Virus record (IMG/VR): IMGVR_UViG_3300009527_000006
Span: 28,026 to 92,025 of that record
Direction: 5' to 3' (one strand)
DNA from: a virus
Length of the DNA: 64,000 bases
Part shown: piece after piece, positions 9,384-18,434 of the stretch
Layout of the letters: each line of letters opens with the position of its first letter
How positions within the stretch are numbered: the first letter of the stretch is position 1
Notes under the pieces: model-generated
What the model saw: the letters and a program-made list of their open reading frames with translations, nothing else
Told to the model about the DNA's origin: nothing
Databases searched by the model: none
Made by a program: the position numbers and the translations under genes

Positions 9384-11021
9384 ATGGATTATAATAGAAA
9401 TTATCGCGGAATCATTGTGCAAAATGATGATCCTGAAGAAATGGGACGTGTCAAAGTTTTCGTTCCATCGGTAAACATGACTTTATATGAAAATTGGAAC
9501 AAAGAAAAGAAGGATAAAAAATTTACCAAATTTGGTGCAAATCTAAACGAAGAAGGAGACGGAATAACACCAGAAATTATGTCAAAGTTGGCAGATTCTC
9601 TTCCTTGGGCAATAGTTCAACAACCGATATTTGGAGGAGGTAATGCAGTTAATTTCCATAGAGATATTGATTATTCTGAAAAAAGCAATGATTCGGATAA
9701 TTCTATTCAGCACACTTTCACAAATAAAGAACTTCCTCCAAACAATAATACTGATAAACCTTCTTTAGAAGATAGATTAGCACATGAAAATGCCATTCCA
9801 TCAGAAAATTCTTCAGAAAAATCCGAAGATTCATCAAATGATTGGATAAAAAACATAGTTTCATCTGATGAAGCTACTAAAACGAGTAATAATGCTGCGG
9901 CAGAAGAAGAGGCAGAAACCTCTAATGTCGGAGGTATTACTATAACTCATATTTCAAAAAATATTCAAAATTTGAGAGGCCGAAAGTTTTTCTCAACTTC
10001 TAGTATAGAAACAGGAAACCAAAAATTCAACCAATACTATGATATTACCAACAATAGAATGAGAAATTCTTATATTGGCATTGATGGTAATATAGTAAAT
10101 GTTCCTCCTCTTTTGACATATTCAAATCCTAATCAAAGTAATGTACCAGACTTCACAGAGTTTGTTAGAATATCCCCTCAAGGAGTAGATCGTTATAAAA
10201 TAAACTCAGAGCTGCTCCTAATGAATAATGGTAAGATTGTGGCAAAAGACGAATTAGATGCTACTGGCAAAAAAAGAAGTAATAGCTTTTCTATAAATGT
10301 AGAGGACATAGTTGAAATAAATGTAGTCCCCACAAATAGTCTGCCTATAAATTTAATCAATGGCACGTTTAATTTTATAGCAAATTTAATACAGCCCGCA
10401 TTAGTTCCAATCACTCCATCTAAAAATCCTGTATTGCCGCCTTTTCCTGTGCCGTTCCCTATGCACAATGCGGGCGGTGGAGGTGCCGATATGAACACAC
10501 TCACATCTTCAGACCTACTTCCCACAAATGCCTTGAAAAACAGCCTCTCTGGAGGAAGTAACCCAAATTCAGTATCACGTCAAAATCAAGGAACCGAACC
10601 AGACAAACAGACCGATCCTAATAAAACTAAACATCCTAATACTAATCATCCAGATAAGAATAAACATCCATTGCGTTCAAGCACACAAGGAAATAAAGTT
10701 AAAGGAATGGTCAGTATTCCTGCGGTAGGAACAAATGTAAATGTATTTTTTGAACAGGGAAATATTAACTATCCTATAGTAACAGGCTACTATTTCACAA
10801 AAGAAGATTTAAGAGGTATTCATGATTCCAGCACTGAAAAAGAGAGAGAAAACAGTATTAGTGAAAAAGGAATGTTTGATAAAATAGTAGAAGCAGCGAC
10901 AGAGGCAAATACTGATATAGCGCATAGTATTACTACTAAATTATCAAAATTGATTTATGGAGATTGGACAAAACCATTTACAGAAGAACAATTAAAATCA
11001 TTTACACAGAAAGAGCCTTAA
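9384..11021 (+). CDS. Baseplate spike/hub OB-fold protein, T4 gp5-like
   Basis: 545 residues. The N-terminus 'YRGIIVQNDDPEEMGRVKVFVPSV' region followed by 'LPWAIV' is the signature of the gp5/gpV OB domain that plugs the hub. A second piece of the same fold appears near 435-475 ('KGMVSIPAVGTNVNVFFEQG...YPIVTGYYF'), so the OB domain is split by a long Asn/Ser/Pro-rich insertion of about 390 residues. The lysozyme domain that follows the OB fold in T4 gp5 is absent, and no repeat beta-helix is visible; the next plus-strand gene may supply the spike shaft. The start follows TTAAATAA. Confidence 0.7.
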   Translation: MDYNRNYRGIIVQNDDPEEMGRVKVFVPSVNMTLYENWNKEKKDKKFTKFGANLNEEGDGITPEIMSKLADSLPWAIVQQPIFGGGNAVNFHRDIDYSEKSNDSDNSIQHTFTNKELPPNNNTDKPSLEDRLAHENAIPSENSSEKSEDSSNDWIKNIVSSDEATKTSNNAAAEEEAETSNVGGITITHISKNIQNLRGRKFFSTSSIETGNQKFNQYYDITNNRMRNSYIGIDGNIVNVPPLLTYSNPNQSNVPDFTEFVRISPQGVDRYKINSELLLMNNGKIVAKDELDATGKKRSNSFSINVEDIVEINVVPTNSLPINLINGTFNFIANLIQPALVPITPSKNPVLPPFPVPFPMHNAGGGGADMNTLTSSDLLPTNALKNSLSGGSNPNSVSRQNQGTEPDKQTDPNKTKHPNTNHPDKNKHPLRSSTQGNKVKGMVSIPAVGTNVNVFFEQGNINYPIVTGYYFTKEDLRGIHDSSTEKERENSISEKGMFDKIVEAATEANTDIAHSITTKLSKLIYGDWTKPFTEEQLKSFTQKEP

Positions 11022-11032
11022 TATTATTGAAT

Positions 11033-11530
11033 TCAATCCCATAGATTACGAAAATATTTTCCTAGAAGAACAAATCCTTCATCAATCCGTGTCTCATGTT
11101 CTTTCACAGGTGTCCAATCAATAGATTTTTGCATTTCGTCGCTCATGGTATATTTTCCATCAGCAGTCTTAATCATATTGAAGAATGACATTTCATCATA
11201 ATTTTGCGGATAAATGGGTTTCACAAATTCTTCATGATGCTCCATAGACCATATAATTTTGTCCAAAATATCATTCCATTCTTGCTCTGTCAAAGTTGCA
11301 GGATGGCCACTTAAATTATTTCTATAATGTTTAAGCCTCGGAAGTATCCATGCACAGGTGTAACTATACAAATCCCAAGATTCTTTTTCATGAAAACCGT
11401 TTTTGATACGAAAAATACAACGCTTGACACTCTTACAAATATCATATTTGAATTCTTTGATCATAAATTTAAGGTGTGAAAATGACCAAAATCCTTCATC
11501 TAAATCATCATATATAGCAAATCTTCTCAT
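11033..11530 (-). CDS. Conserved phage protein of unknown function
   Basis: 165 residues. The sequence has the feel of a widespread phage family: 'DLYSYTCAWILPRLKHYRNN' near 57-76 is its clearest block, followed by an Asp/Glu-rich helix 'EQEWNDILDKIIWSMEHHEE' and a C-terminal 'RIDEGFVLLGKYFRNLWD'. It is soluble, with no membrane segments. It is encoded against its structural-gene neighbours and fills the gap between the two spike genes, like an inserted cargo gene. Function unknown. Confidence 0.6.
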   Translation of the reverse strand: MRRFAIYDDLDEGFWSFSHLKFMIKEFKYDICKSVKRCIFRIKNGFHEKESWDLYSYTCAWILPRLKHYRNNLSGHPATLTEQEWNDILDKIIWSMEHHEEFVKPIYPQNYDEMSFFNMIKTADGKYTMSDEMQKSIDWTPVKEHETRIDEGFVLLGKYFRNLWD

Positions 11531-11577
11531 TTCTCACTATAACATAGACTCCTAATATTGTCAAATTAAATAAATAT

Positions 11578-13638
11578 ATGGCATCAACAACTTATCCCGG
11601 AGTCAGAGAAAATGACCCCGAAAGTAATCAATATCCTAGCAGAGATTTATCAGTTATAAATCAACCTGCTGGAGCAATAGAATTTATAAACACTAAAGAT
11701 GAAGAAGTGTTAATGATTTCTTATAAAGATGGTTCTTTTGAAAAATATAATAAGTTTTCTAAAGATGAGCTATGTGTAAATGATAGGAGATTATACGTTC
11801 AAGGCGATTCTATTTCACAATTTAATTCAAATAAAATTGAAGTGGTTGATGGTGATACTGATGAGGTGATTTACGGCGATTCGTTGAAAAAAATTGGTGA
11901 TGTTTCTAAATGGTTTCCGATATACCAAAAAATTAAAGCCAAATTACGTCCTTTACATGAGCTAAAAAGACTTTTTGAAATAAAGAGGACAAAAAAACAT
12001 AATTCTATAGATCAAGGAGGGCAACAAACTAAAATAGGTTCGTATGCAGAATCACCTGCTGACAGCCAAAGCAATAAAGTATTAATTTCCTCATCTGCAA
12101 CAAAATATATTCCTGCTACTAAAGGCGGACCCGGAAGAAAAATATTTGAAATAGAAGACCCTGAAGAATCTTATACTACTACATCTGCTGGAGAGGGCTC
12201 TTTCGGAGACTTCACATCATATGGAACCGGACATTCTCCGTCTACTCAAGATGGAATATGGGAACCTGAAAGTAAAAAATTAGATATAGAGAAAACAAGA
12301 ATATCTATTCAAAAGGATTTATTGGAACTAGAGAAAGAACTTGGTCAAAATAAACATCCTAGCGGCGGGTCAGAAATATCTACAATTTCTAAAGATAAAA
12401 TAGAAATTGTAGGTCTAGAGTTCAATGACATGGAATCTTACAGAAAAGACCCATTTGGAAAACTAGTTCCGGCAGGCGTGAAAATAGATCCTTCAGGTAA
12501 AAGTGTTTACACTCAATATAAACCTAGTGATCTGGTTGAGCTAGTATCTGTAGATTCTCTTCCGGGAGGAAAGTACGTGCTAAAGGTGGGCGATGAATAC
12601 AAATTACTAGTCGGAGCAAATGGCATAGACATGAAAACGGTAGGTCCAATAGAAATGTATGGTTCGACTATACAATCTGCTTCGCAATATATGGAATTTA
12701 ATTCTGCTACTGATTTTAATGTAAAGGCAAAAAGAATAGATCTCAATGCGGATATTATCAGCATCAGACCTAATGAACACACTGATGATTTAGGAGTAGA
12801 TAAAACTCTCCCTCTTAATAAAAAAGACAAAACTGAAATAGAAAAACAACTGCTATTAGATTGTAATGTAGGAATAACCGGGAACGCTATTATAAAAGGC
12901 GGTTTGCATACAGAAGGAAACATAACATATCATTCACAAACTGCTCCCGCTGAATATCATATTTCAGAGACAGATTTTGAATTTGTTAAAGAAAAATATT
13001 CTATTGAGCCTAGTAATGCAGGATGTGCAGGCAAAACCGATGAAATGGATGAGACTGTTGATAAAGATTATGTATGTGCGTCACCTGTTAAAGATGCAAC
13101 CCGCGCAGATTTATTGGGCGGTTATTTAATAGGCTACTGCCATGTATCCTGTGGTGAATGTGAAGGCTGCTTTCCAGTTTACTCTGTTCTTTCACCGAAC
13201 TGTATAATGGTTCATGCACACCATCATTATTATAAAATGCCTCCTACTAAATTTATAGAAACTGACACACCCTTCAATATTCAAGTAGGCGATAATATTC
13301 AAGGACTGCCTTTATCAACACATGATGCAATTCGTGCTATCGGAAGCCGAAACAACTACGTTGAACCAGTTCTTCCTTTTCCTACAGTGCATGATTTGAC
13401 TAATTATACCTCTGTTGAAAAATTTGGAGGAAGTACAATTATCAAAGATTGTGAACCTATTGAGATTGTAAATGGTAGTATGTTAGTTGAAAATCAAAAA
13501 GAAATTGTTCCTGATGGCAGTGGTATTCGCCAAAAGGAACAAGAACTTGATTTTTTAATTGAAAAAGCTAAAGATTGGGAATCTAAGATGGAAAAAGCAT
13601 ATCTAGAATTACAAGAAAAACTAAAAAATATTAAATAA
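11578..13638 (+). CDS. Spike/shaft structural protein with Cys/His-rich C-terminal region
   Basis: 686 residues. Residues about 355-400 ('IQSASQYMEFNSATDFNVKAKRI'-type short strands) have the periodic character of a gp5-type beta-helical spike ('D/N-x-alternating hydrophobic' runs). Around 495-555 there is a Cys/His-rich region: CASP, 'CHVSCGECEGCF', 'NCIMVHAHHHYY'. This could bind a metal, as spike tips in other contractile tails do. A helical C-terminus follows. It overlaps the convergent endolysin gene by 8 bases. The start is preceded by TTAAATAA. A spike/central-shaft role is inferred. Confidence 0.5.
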   Translation: MASTTYPGVRENDPESNQYPSRDLSVINQPAGAIEFINTKDEEVLMISYKDGSFEKYNKFSKDELCVNDRRLYVQGDSISQFNSNKIEVVDGDTDEVIYGDSLKKIGDVSKWFPIYQKIKAKLRPLHELKRLFEIKRTKKHNSIDQGGQQTKIGSYAESPADSQSNKVLISSSATKYIPATKGGPGRKIFEIEDPEESYTTTSAGEGSFGDFTSYGTGHSPSTQDGIWEPESKKLDIEKTRISIQKDLLELEKELGQNKHPSGGSEISTISKDKIEIVGLEFNDMESYRKDPFGKLVPAGVKIDPSGKSVYTQYKPSDLVELVSVDSLPGGKYVLKVGDEYKLLVGANGIDMKTVGPIEMYGSTIQSASQYMEFNSATDFNVKAKRIDLNADIISIRPNEHTDDLGVDKTLPLNKKDKTEIEKQLLLDCNVGITGNAIIKGGLHTEGNITYHSQTAPAEYHISETDFEFVKEKYSIEPSNAGCAGKTDEMDETVDKDYVCASPVKDATRADLLGGYLIGYCHVSCGECEGCFPVYSVLSPNCIMVHAHHHYYKMPPTKFIETDTPFNIQVGDNIQGLPLSTHDAIRAIGSRNNYVEPVLPFPTVHDLTNYTSVEKFGGSTIIKDCEPIEIVNGSMLVENQKEIVPDGSGIRQKEQELDFLIEKAKDWESKMEKAYLELQEKLKNIK

Positions 13639-14305
13639 CGCTGCAACCATTATCAGTTTTTATAACACCTAATAAATCCCAATTATTATTATTGATGATT
13701 TTCAAATAAGATTGTGTTCTGTATGCAGAATTTCTGACTGCGCGGTTAGAATGTGTTTTGAGCCATTGTTGCCTTGCAATGATATATTCAGTAATCCATT
13801 TCTTTTCATCACCCCCATTTCTAGGAGTTTTTTCAGAAAATCGGTTTCTTAAAAAACCGAATATTTGACCTGATTGCAAAAACGAATCAAATATACATAA
13901 AATAGCTAGATTAGTCTTAAATCCTTCTGTATGAGCCCACTTCATAGCAGGAGTAAAATACTTCTCTTCAAAAATAGTATCCTGACAATCCATCATTATA
14001 CCATCTTTTTTAGAAGCAATCTTGAGAAGTTCAACGAAAGAAGCATCATTTACTAGTGGAATTTTTCCGATTTTATCAACAAAAGGAGACAATTTATCTG
14101 CATAAATTCCCTTTTTATTGACATACAACTGAACCACTTTCTTCAAATTTCCGCCAAATTCTGTGAAACCTACGCCAAGAGTTATTTGCCGAATTCCTTT
14201 AGGACCATCAGGCAGAATAGTTATCATATCATATTTCATGTAAGGCGTTCCAGTTTCCATACATGAAAGCAAATTCCACATTTTCTTTTTTATAGAATGA
14301 TTCAT
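13631..14305 (-). CDS. Chitosanase-like (GH46-type, lysozyme-superfamily) endolysin candidate
   Basis: 224 residues. The N-terminal half 'ETGTPYMKYDMITILPDGPKG' to 'ITLGVGFTEFGGNL' is arranged like family GH46 chitosanases of the lysozyme superfamily: an acidic residue after the first helix, then a Gly-rich beta-turn with further acidic residues. The C-terminal half is helical and Trp-rich ('WITEYIIARQQWL'). It would cut the cell-wall glycan at lysis. It has no signal peptide, so a holin would be needed; a candidate is at 62358-62603. The upstream TTAAATAA 4 bases from ATG fits late expression. Confidence 0.6.
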   Translation of the reverse strand: MNHSIKKKMWNLLSCMETGTPYMKYDMITILPDGPKGIRQITLGVGFTEFGGNLKKVVQLYVNKKGIYADKLSPFVDKIGKIPLVNDASFVELLKIASKKDGIMMDCQDTIFEEKYFTPAMKWAHTEGFKTNLAILCIFDSFLQSGQIFGFLRNRFSEKTPRNGGDEKKWITEYIIARQQWLKTHSNRAVRNSAYRTQSYLKIINNNNWDLLGVIKTDNGCSVI

Positions 14306-14309
14306 GACA

Positions 14310-14316
14310 TTATTTA
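14310..14316 (-). promoter_or_regulatory. Late-promoter-like box for the endolysin candidate
   Basis: On the minus strand the sequence reads TTAAATAATGTC-ATG, so a TAAATAA box ends 4 bases before the start codon. There is no Shine-Dalgarno. Its spacing matches other late-type starts in this window. Confidence 0.5.
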
Positions 14317-14323
14317 ATGTGTA

Positions 14324-14641
14324 TTATTCATTGTCCTCTGAACCAGAAGATTGTTCTGCATACAGTAGATTATTAGAAACCTTTTCTAAAAGCCGCATCG
14401 TCGCCTCATGTTGCATAGGAGATTCACTGTGCATAAATCCTACATGATTTTCATTAACATCATAACCTATAATGACGAAAGAAGACATATACTCTTTAAG
14501 AGTAGACGTTAAACTTTGCATAAATCGACTTCTTTGTGACTTGCTGCTGATTTTTCGCTTTTTAGGCATTTTTACAACATCAGGAACCTGACTTAAAAGT
14601 TCATCTGCTATTTCATCATCCGTCTTTTCTTTCTTAGCCAT
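14324..14641 (-). CDS. Small late protein of unknown function
   Basis: 105 residues from the ATG at 14641; the in-frame ATG two codons earlier overlaps the promoter box, so I prefer the internal one. The N-terminal third is basic (repeated Lys/Arg/Ser around 25-40), the middle is a short alpha/beta segment 'SSFVIIGYDVNENHVGF', and the tail is acidic. No family is recognised. An exact T4-type TATAAATA lies 5 bases upstream of this start. Confidence 0.55.
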   Translation of the reverse strand: MAKKEKTDDEIADELLSQVPDVVKMPKKRKISSKSQRSRFMQSLTSTLKEYMSSFVIIGYDVNENHVGFMHSESPMQHEATMRLLEKVSNNLLYAEQSSGSEDNE

Positions 14642-14646
14642 GCACA

Positions 14647-14654
14647 TATTTATA
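14647..14654 (-). promoter_or_regulatory. Exact T4-type late promoter box TATAAATA
   Basis: TATAAATA on the minus strand, followed by TGTGC and then ATG (14641). A T4-like late start about 6-7 bases downstream of the box would fall at the start codon, giving a leaderless mRNA. Confidence 0.65.
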
Positions 14655-14760
14655 TTTTACTTGTCAAAGGTTATATTATTTCGGTTTGGTATAATTATAT
14701 AATAAAGAATCTATGCATAGATATGTCACATAACCATTACATAGATTCTTTATCAATTTA

Positions 14761-15078
14761 CTAGACAGACTCGTTAAACTGTTTTCCGTAACTCCAGTGT
14801 TTGCTGAAAATGTGATAGCTGTTAAGAATATCAACCAAGACTTCTACAGAATCTGCGGAATACCGCAGTTTATGAAATGATTTACCTCCATCGTTAAAGT
14901 GAAAGTATCCATCCTTATAGCATGTTATAATAATAGAATGATAACCGTTATCCATTAAAATAGAGTATTTTCTCTTATCTTCGGGAGAATATTTAATATC
15001 TAATTTATCTACAGTATAACCGCTATCTTTAAGTCGTTTTACTAAATAAGAGCGTGTTGTAATATTATTGGTGGCCAT
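14761..15078 (-). CDS. Small protein of unknown function (paralog pair, member 1)
   Basis: 105 residues. An N-terminal helix then 'VKRLKDSGYTVDKLDIKYSPEDKR', a beta-rich centre 'YSILMDNGYHSIIITCYKDGYFHF' and a His-rich end. It shares with the next upstream gene (15081-15428) the pattern 'L-x-x-x-x-x-x-V-x-K-L-x-I-K-Y'. No family is recognised. Only two bases separate the two genes, so they are one transcription unit. Confidence 0.55.
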   Translation of the reverse strand: MATNNITTRSYLVKRLKDSGYTVDKLDIKYSPEDKRKYSILMDNGYHSIIITCYKDGYFHFNDGGKSFHKLRYSADSVEVLVDILNSYHIFSKHWSYGKQFNESV

Positions 15079-15080
15079 AA

Positions 15081-15428
15081 TTATATAATTTTCTGATTAA
15101 GTTCTAAGAGTGATTCTAAATCCACTTTCTCTGGAGATGCTATTGCAACTATAGTATCTATAACAGAATCTAAATCCAAATCATATACTATTCTATTAGA
15201 AGCAAAAACATCAAAGGTTTCTTGATCTAGTTCCTCTTTATTGATATGATAATTAATTATAATATTATCCATATTAGGATTAACTACCGCAGTCCATACT
15301 CTAGAATCATATTTTGCATATTTAATTTCTAGTTTATTAACTATAATAGAAGCATCATCTAGTTTTTTACTAAATTCTTCCACAGTCATTGCCCATTTTT
15401 TAGGCTTTTTGTTTATATATTTTTTCAT
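15081..15428 (-). CDS. Small protein of unknown function (paralog pair, member 2)
   Basis: 115 residues: basic N-terminus, then 'FSKKLDDASIIVNKLEIKYAKYDSR' parallel to the sequence of its neighbour, then a beta stretch 'TAVVNPNMDNIIINYHI' and an acidic helical C-terminus. It lies 2 bases downstream of the clamp-like gene and may be co-translated with it. Function unknown. Confidence 0.55.
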   Translation of the reverse strand: MKKYINKKPKKWAMTVEEFSKKLDDASIIVNKLEIKYAKYDSRVWTAVVNPNMDNIIINYHINKEELDQETFDVFASNRIVYDLDLDSVIDTIVAIASPEKVDLESLLELNQKII

Positions 15429-15430
15429 TA

Positions 15431-16159
15431 TTACTTGTTTTTTGAAGTACAGTAAATGGTTGTGTTTGTTTTGTTAGATGCTATTATTGAGCCTATATCT
15501 AGAATTTTTATATTGACTCCTTCTTTAACGGAAAGAATTCTATCTAAAAAATCTAACCGATATACATGTTCTTTGATAGCAAAAGAGTTATTGGACGAAA
15601 TTAAAATTTTCATTCCATCTAGATGATTTTGTTTTTTATCACCGAAGAATAGATATAAATTAGAATTTTCAGTCTCTAAACCAAATTTCTTATGCTCGGA
15701 TGAAAAGGAAAGTCCTTTTTTAAGTATCTGATACTGTTTCTCGTCAAGAGAAAACTCAGCTTGAATCTTTTTATACGCAAGTAAAGAAAAGGGATTGAAT
15801 GCTGGAGGAGCAACACTTGCATCAGTCAATAATCTTATTCTAAAAGAGTGATCTGCCCCACAATAAGTCAAAAATGAAAAATTGTTAATAGTTTCTACTC
15901 GAAGAACTACCAAATCATCTGCTATACATTCCAGTGCCTGACGAAGTTTAGAAATATCTAAATTTATTTTTTCCAGACCATCTGCAAATTCTTCTAATGT
16001 GAACGTAGAGTAAAAATGAACTTCATCTATTACAGATGAATAAATGGTATATACTTGATCATTTTTGAAGAAAAGTGTTCCCATTCCGTTTCTATTGATG
16101 GCTAATAGGGGATTTATAAACTCTGTAATAGCGCGTTTTCTATTGATCTTGAATGTCAT
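15431..16159 (-). CDS. Sliding clamp, T4 gp45-like (tentative)
   Basis: 242 residues, close to T4 gp45 (228). The protein has the two-lobed alternating strand/helix pattern of a clamp subunit: 'TLFFKNDQVYTIYSSVIDEVHFYS', 'DISKLRQALECIAD', a mid-chain Pro/Ala link 'ASVAPPAFNPF', then 'YQILKKGLSFSSEH', 'NLYLFFGDKK', 'VYRLDFLDRIL'. gp45 tethers the polymerase and also activates late transcription with gp55. It lies in a cluster with gp32. It overlaps the upstream gene by 20 bases. I see no diagnostic motif, so the call is fold-level only. Confidence 0.5.
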   Translation of the reverse strand: MTFKINRKRAITEFINPLLAINRNGMGTLFFKNDQVYTIYSSVIDEVHFYSTFTLEEFADGLEKINLDISKLRQALECIADDLVVLRVETINNFSFLTYCGADHSFRIRLLTDASVAPPAFNPFSLLAYKKIQAEFSLDEKQYQILKKGLSFSSEHKKFGLETENSNLYLFFGDKKQNHLDGMKILISSNNSFAIKEHVYRLDFLDRILSVKEGVNIKILDIGSIIASNKTNTTIYCTSKNK

Positions 16160-16727
16160 TTTCGCTGTTGGTAGAAGGTTCTACTTCTTTAGTTAGTTTA
16201 GCATCTCTCACTTCCTCAAGCAACTCTTTAATCATCTTTTTTATTGCCCTAAGCTCAGACAGCATACTTTTTTCATAATCAGTGTTTTTTTCCTTTTTAG
16301 TAGAAGATGACTTATCTTGGGATGCCTCAAATCTATTATATTGAGGCATTGTGAAAGTAGCACCGCCTGAAGGAATATTAGGATTTTGTAAAGGATTATT
16401 ATACTGAGGAGGAGCATAATTCACCGGAGCATTATGATCTACAATCATATTTCCTTTTTCATCTATTCCTACTGGAACGGGAATAAAAGTTGGGGGGGTT
16501 TGCTCAATATTAACATTAAAATTTCCTACAGGATGTGACTGTATTTGCGGAATATGTGCCTGTTGAGGAATATTTCTATTAGAGCTTATAAATTTTTTCG
16601 GTGACACGTCATGGGTTCCCATAATATTATTAAGTTCACTTCTACGACTATTACTAAACAGTCTTTTCATTTCTTGTGAAGTAGAATGTGCTAATTTAGC
16701 CAAATCCATCATATCATCAGTTTGCAT
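16140..16727 (-). CDS. Pro/Asn-rich protein with C-terminal coiled coil
   Basis: 195 residues. The first 35 are helical; residues 45-135 are low-complexity and Pro/Asn/Gln-rich ('NYAPPQYNNPLQNPNIPSGG' region); residues 150-180 form a charged coiled coil ('LSELRAIKKMIKELLEEVRD'). No family is recognised. It is first in a minus-strand unit leading into the clamp-like gene and starts 6 bases after an exact TATAAATA box. An adaptor or scaffolding role is possible but not shown. Confidence 0.6.
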   Translation of the reverse strand: MQTDDMMDLAKLAHSTSQEMKRLFSNSRRSELNNIMGTHDVSPKKFISSNRNIPQQAHIPQIQSHPVGNFNVNIEQTPPTFIPVPVGIDEKGNMIVDHNAPVNYAPPQYNNPLQNPNIPSGGATFTMPQYNRFEASQDKSSSTKKEKNTDYEKSMLSELRAIKKMIKELLEEVRDAKLTKEVEPSTNSENDIQDQ

Positions 16728-16733
16728 GGAGAT

Positions 16734-16741
16734 TATTTATA
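16734..16741 (-). promoter_or_regulatory. Exact T4-type late promoter box TATAAATA
   Basis: Minus-strand TATAAATA, 6 bases (ATCTCC) before the ATG at 16727. It predicts an essentially leaderless late transcript covering 16727 down to about 14761. Confidence 0.65.
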
Positions 16742-16756
16742 AGTTAATATTAATAT

Positions 16757-16792
16757 AAAAAGGGGGAAGACGTAGGTCTTCCCCCTTTTTTA
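16757..16792. terminator. Intrinsic terminator downstream of gp32 gene
   Basis: Perfect hairpin AAGGGGGAAGAC/GTCTTCCCCCTT (short loop GTAG) flanked by A- and T-tracts. It can terminate the minus-strand gp32 transcript and, read the other way, plus-strand transcripts. Confidence 0.85.
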
Positions 16793-16800
16793 ATATCTAA

Positions 16801-17754
16801 TTAGATATTAACATCGTCATCATCATCATCATCCAAAATAAAGTCATTAAGACCATCGTCATCACCATCATCATTATCAACAACTCTATTCTGTGTTTGA
16901 GAGCGAGAATTTGTCGAGCTATTAACAGATTCATTGGCAATAGGACCATCCTCCCCAAACCAATACTGGTCAATGAGAGATTTGAGTTCGTCTTCAGACT
17001 TTACCGCAGGAACTAATTCCAAAAGATTGTGAACTGAATTTTCAATCCTCTCGTAATCAGAAGGTGACAAATTATCAACTGCTTTACTGTCAGCAAATTT
17101 TGAAGTAGAATAATTATTCCAATCAGCCTTTGTAGTAACACGGACAATCAGCGACCTTCCTTTAGGTGAAAGATCAAATGCCTTAATTCCTACATCATCT
17201 CCACCTAAAACTTCTTCATCAATAAGTTTCGCTAAATCACTCTTAATTTCACCAGTTTTCTTGTCTATACCAGCAGAATATTTAAGGACAACTACTGTTC
17301 CTATTTTTTGTTGTGCATCAGGATCATCGCCTTCCACTTTGTGCAAGAAGGCATTTACCAATTCATGACGCTGTGGAATCAATTTGTAACTACGCTTCAT
17401 AGCATCTTCATCACCACTCTTTTTGGCTTCACTAAAAAGCTTCCATTGTAGTTTGTTGATGTAATCATTTTTTGCTTGAGTAGGATCTGCATCTGATAGA
17501 GATCTTCCTAGATAAATGTATTCAGAAGGAGTTGTCAACGTCTCAAACCCAATATCTTTATAGTTTACAAAAGTTTGATCATTTCCATCTGAATCTGTGG
17601 AACGCAAAAGTCTTACATAGTATTTGCAATTTTTCTTGAATTTCAAGATTCTTGGATCAGAATTTCCAGACCCTCCACTTTTTTCCTTTTTAAGCTTTTC
17701 TGCTTTTGAATTTCTAATTTTTTCTAATGTTTCTTCTAATGTTGGTTTTCTCAT
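16801..17754 (-). CDS. 32: Single-stranded DNA-binding protein, T4 gp32-like
   Basis: 317 residues (T4 gp32 is 301). A basic N-terminal segment with 'LEKIRNSKAEKLKKEK' corresponds to the cooperativity region. The OB-fold core runs roughly 40-250 ('KNCKYYVRLLRS', 'GTVVVLKYSAGIDKKTGE', 'KGRSLIVRVTTKADWNNY'), and the last 40 residues are an extreme acidic tail (runs of Asp), as in gp32, where it contacts other replication proteins. The Cys/His zinc ligands of T4 gp32 are absent. Its own terminator lies just downstream, as expected for a highly expressed protein. Confidence 0.85.
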   Translation of the reverse strand: MRKPTLEETLEKIRNSKAEKLKKEKSGGSGNSDPRILKFKKNCKYYVRLLRSTDSDGNDQTFVNYKDIGFETLTTPSEYIYLGRSLSDADPTQAKNDYINKLQWKLFSEAKKSGDEDAMKRSYKLIPQRHELVNAFLHKVEGDDPDAQQKIGTVVVLKYSAGIDKKTGEIKSDLAKLIDEEVLGGDDVGIKAFDLSPKGRSLIVRVTTKADWNNYSTSKFADSKAVDNLSPSDYERIENSVHNLLELVPAVKSEDELKSLIDQYWFGEDGPIANESVNSSTNSRSQTQNRVVDNDDGDDDGLNDFILDDDDDDDVNI

Positions 17755-17810
17755 AATATATTATTGTTCTTATTGTTCTTATTCTAGATAGAATATCTAT
17801 CCGAAAGTAT

Positions 17811-18434
17811 TTATAGTTTATTTGCCAGTATAACCTGATTTATAGTTTTTTTAAGCAATTTACTGGCAGAATATTTTGTATGTAAAAAATTTAATTGATC
17901 TTTCGTATCACCAAGATAAAGCTCATATTCTTCTGGTGGAAGATTAAGAAGTTTGGCAAAACCCTCTAGATAGAAAACGGTATATAGGTTAGTGCTTTTA
18001 TTTTTAAGATGAAGAAGATAATCTGGCTGATGAACAGTAGCATAGTTTAGGTAGTCTGTCAACTTTATTTTCTTTTCTTTACAGAAATCCAGCACAAATT
18101 TTACGCATTCTGTAGTATATCTAATATTATCAGGATGATCGGTATTTTCAGATACTAGTAAGTTTACATAGCTAGAACATACTAGCATACACTTAACTGT
18201 AGAAAAATAATTCAAAGAAAAAAACTTTTTATCTTTATAAATTTTATAGGGTGCGATAAAATATGTTCTTGACATTAGGTGAGGATGTTTTTGAAAAAAC
18301 TTTTCAAGTTTTTCAAGAGCACCCTTTTTAGAATCATCTAATTTTTCATATTTTAGCAAACTTTTACATGGGCGATCATTTGCTTCAGCAAGAGCCTCTA
18401 GGAAAAGATTGTAAATTTTTAATTTATTGTCCAT
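17811..18434 (-). CDS. Unrecognised helical protein
   Basis: 207 residues from the ATG at 18434, which overlaps the end of the upstream gene by 11 bases; a longer reading would need 17 more residues inside that gene. The sequence is helical and Lys/Leu-rich, with segments such as 'FFQKHPHLMSRTYFIAPYKIY' and 'YAVKCMLVCSS'-like hydrophobic patches, but no transmembrane helix. No family is recognised. It is translated with the next upstream gene as a pair and lies beside the left end of the cassette array. Confidence 0.55.
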   Translation of the reverse strand: MDNKLKIYNLFLEALAEANDRPCKSLLKYEKLDDSKKGALEKLEKFFQKHPHLMSRTYFIAPYKIYKDKKFFSLNYFSTVKCMLVCSSYVNLLVSENTDHPDNIRYTTECVKFVLDFCKEKKIKLTDYLNYATVHQPDYLLHLKNKSTNLYTVFYLEGFAKLLNLPPEEYELYLGDTKDQLNFLHTKYSASKLLKKTINQVILANKL

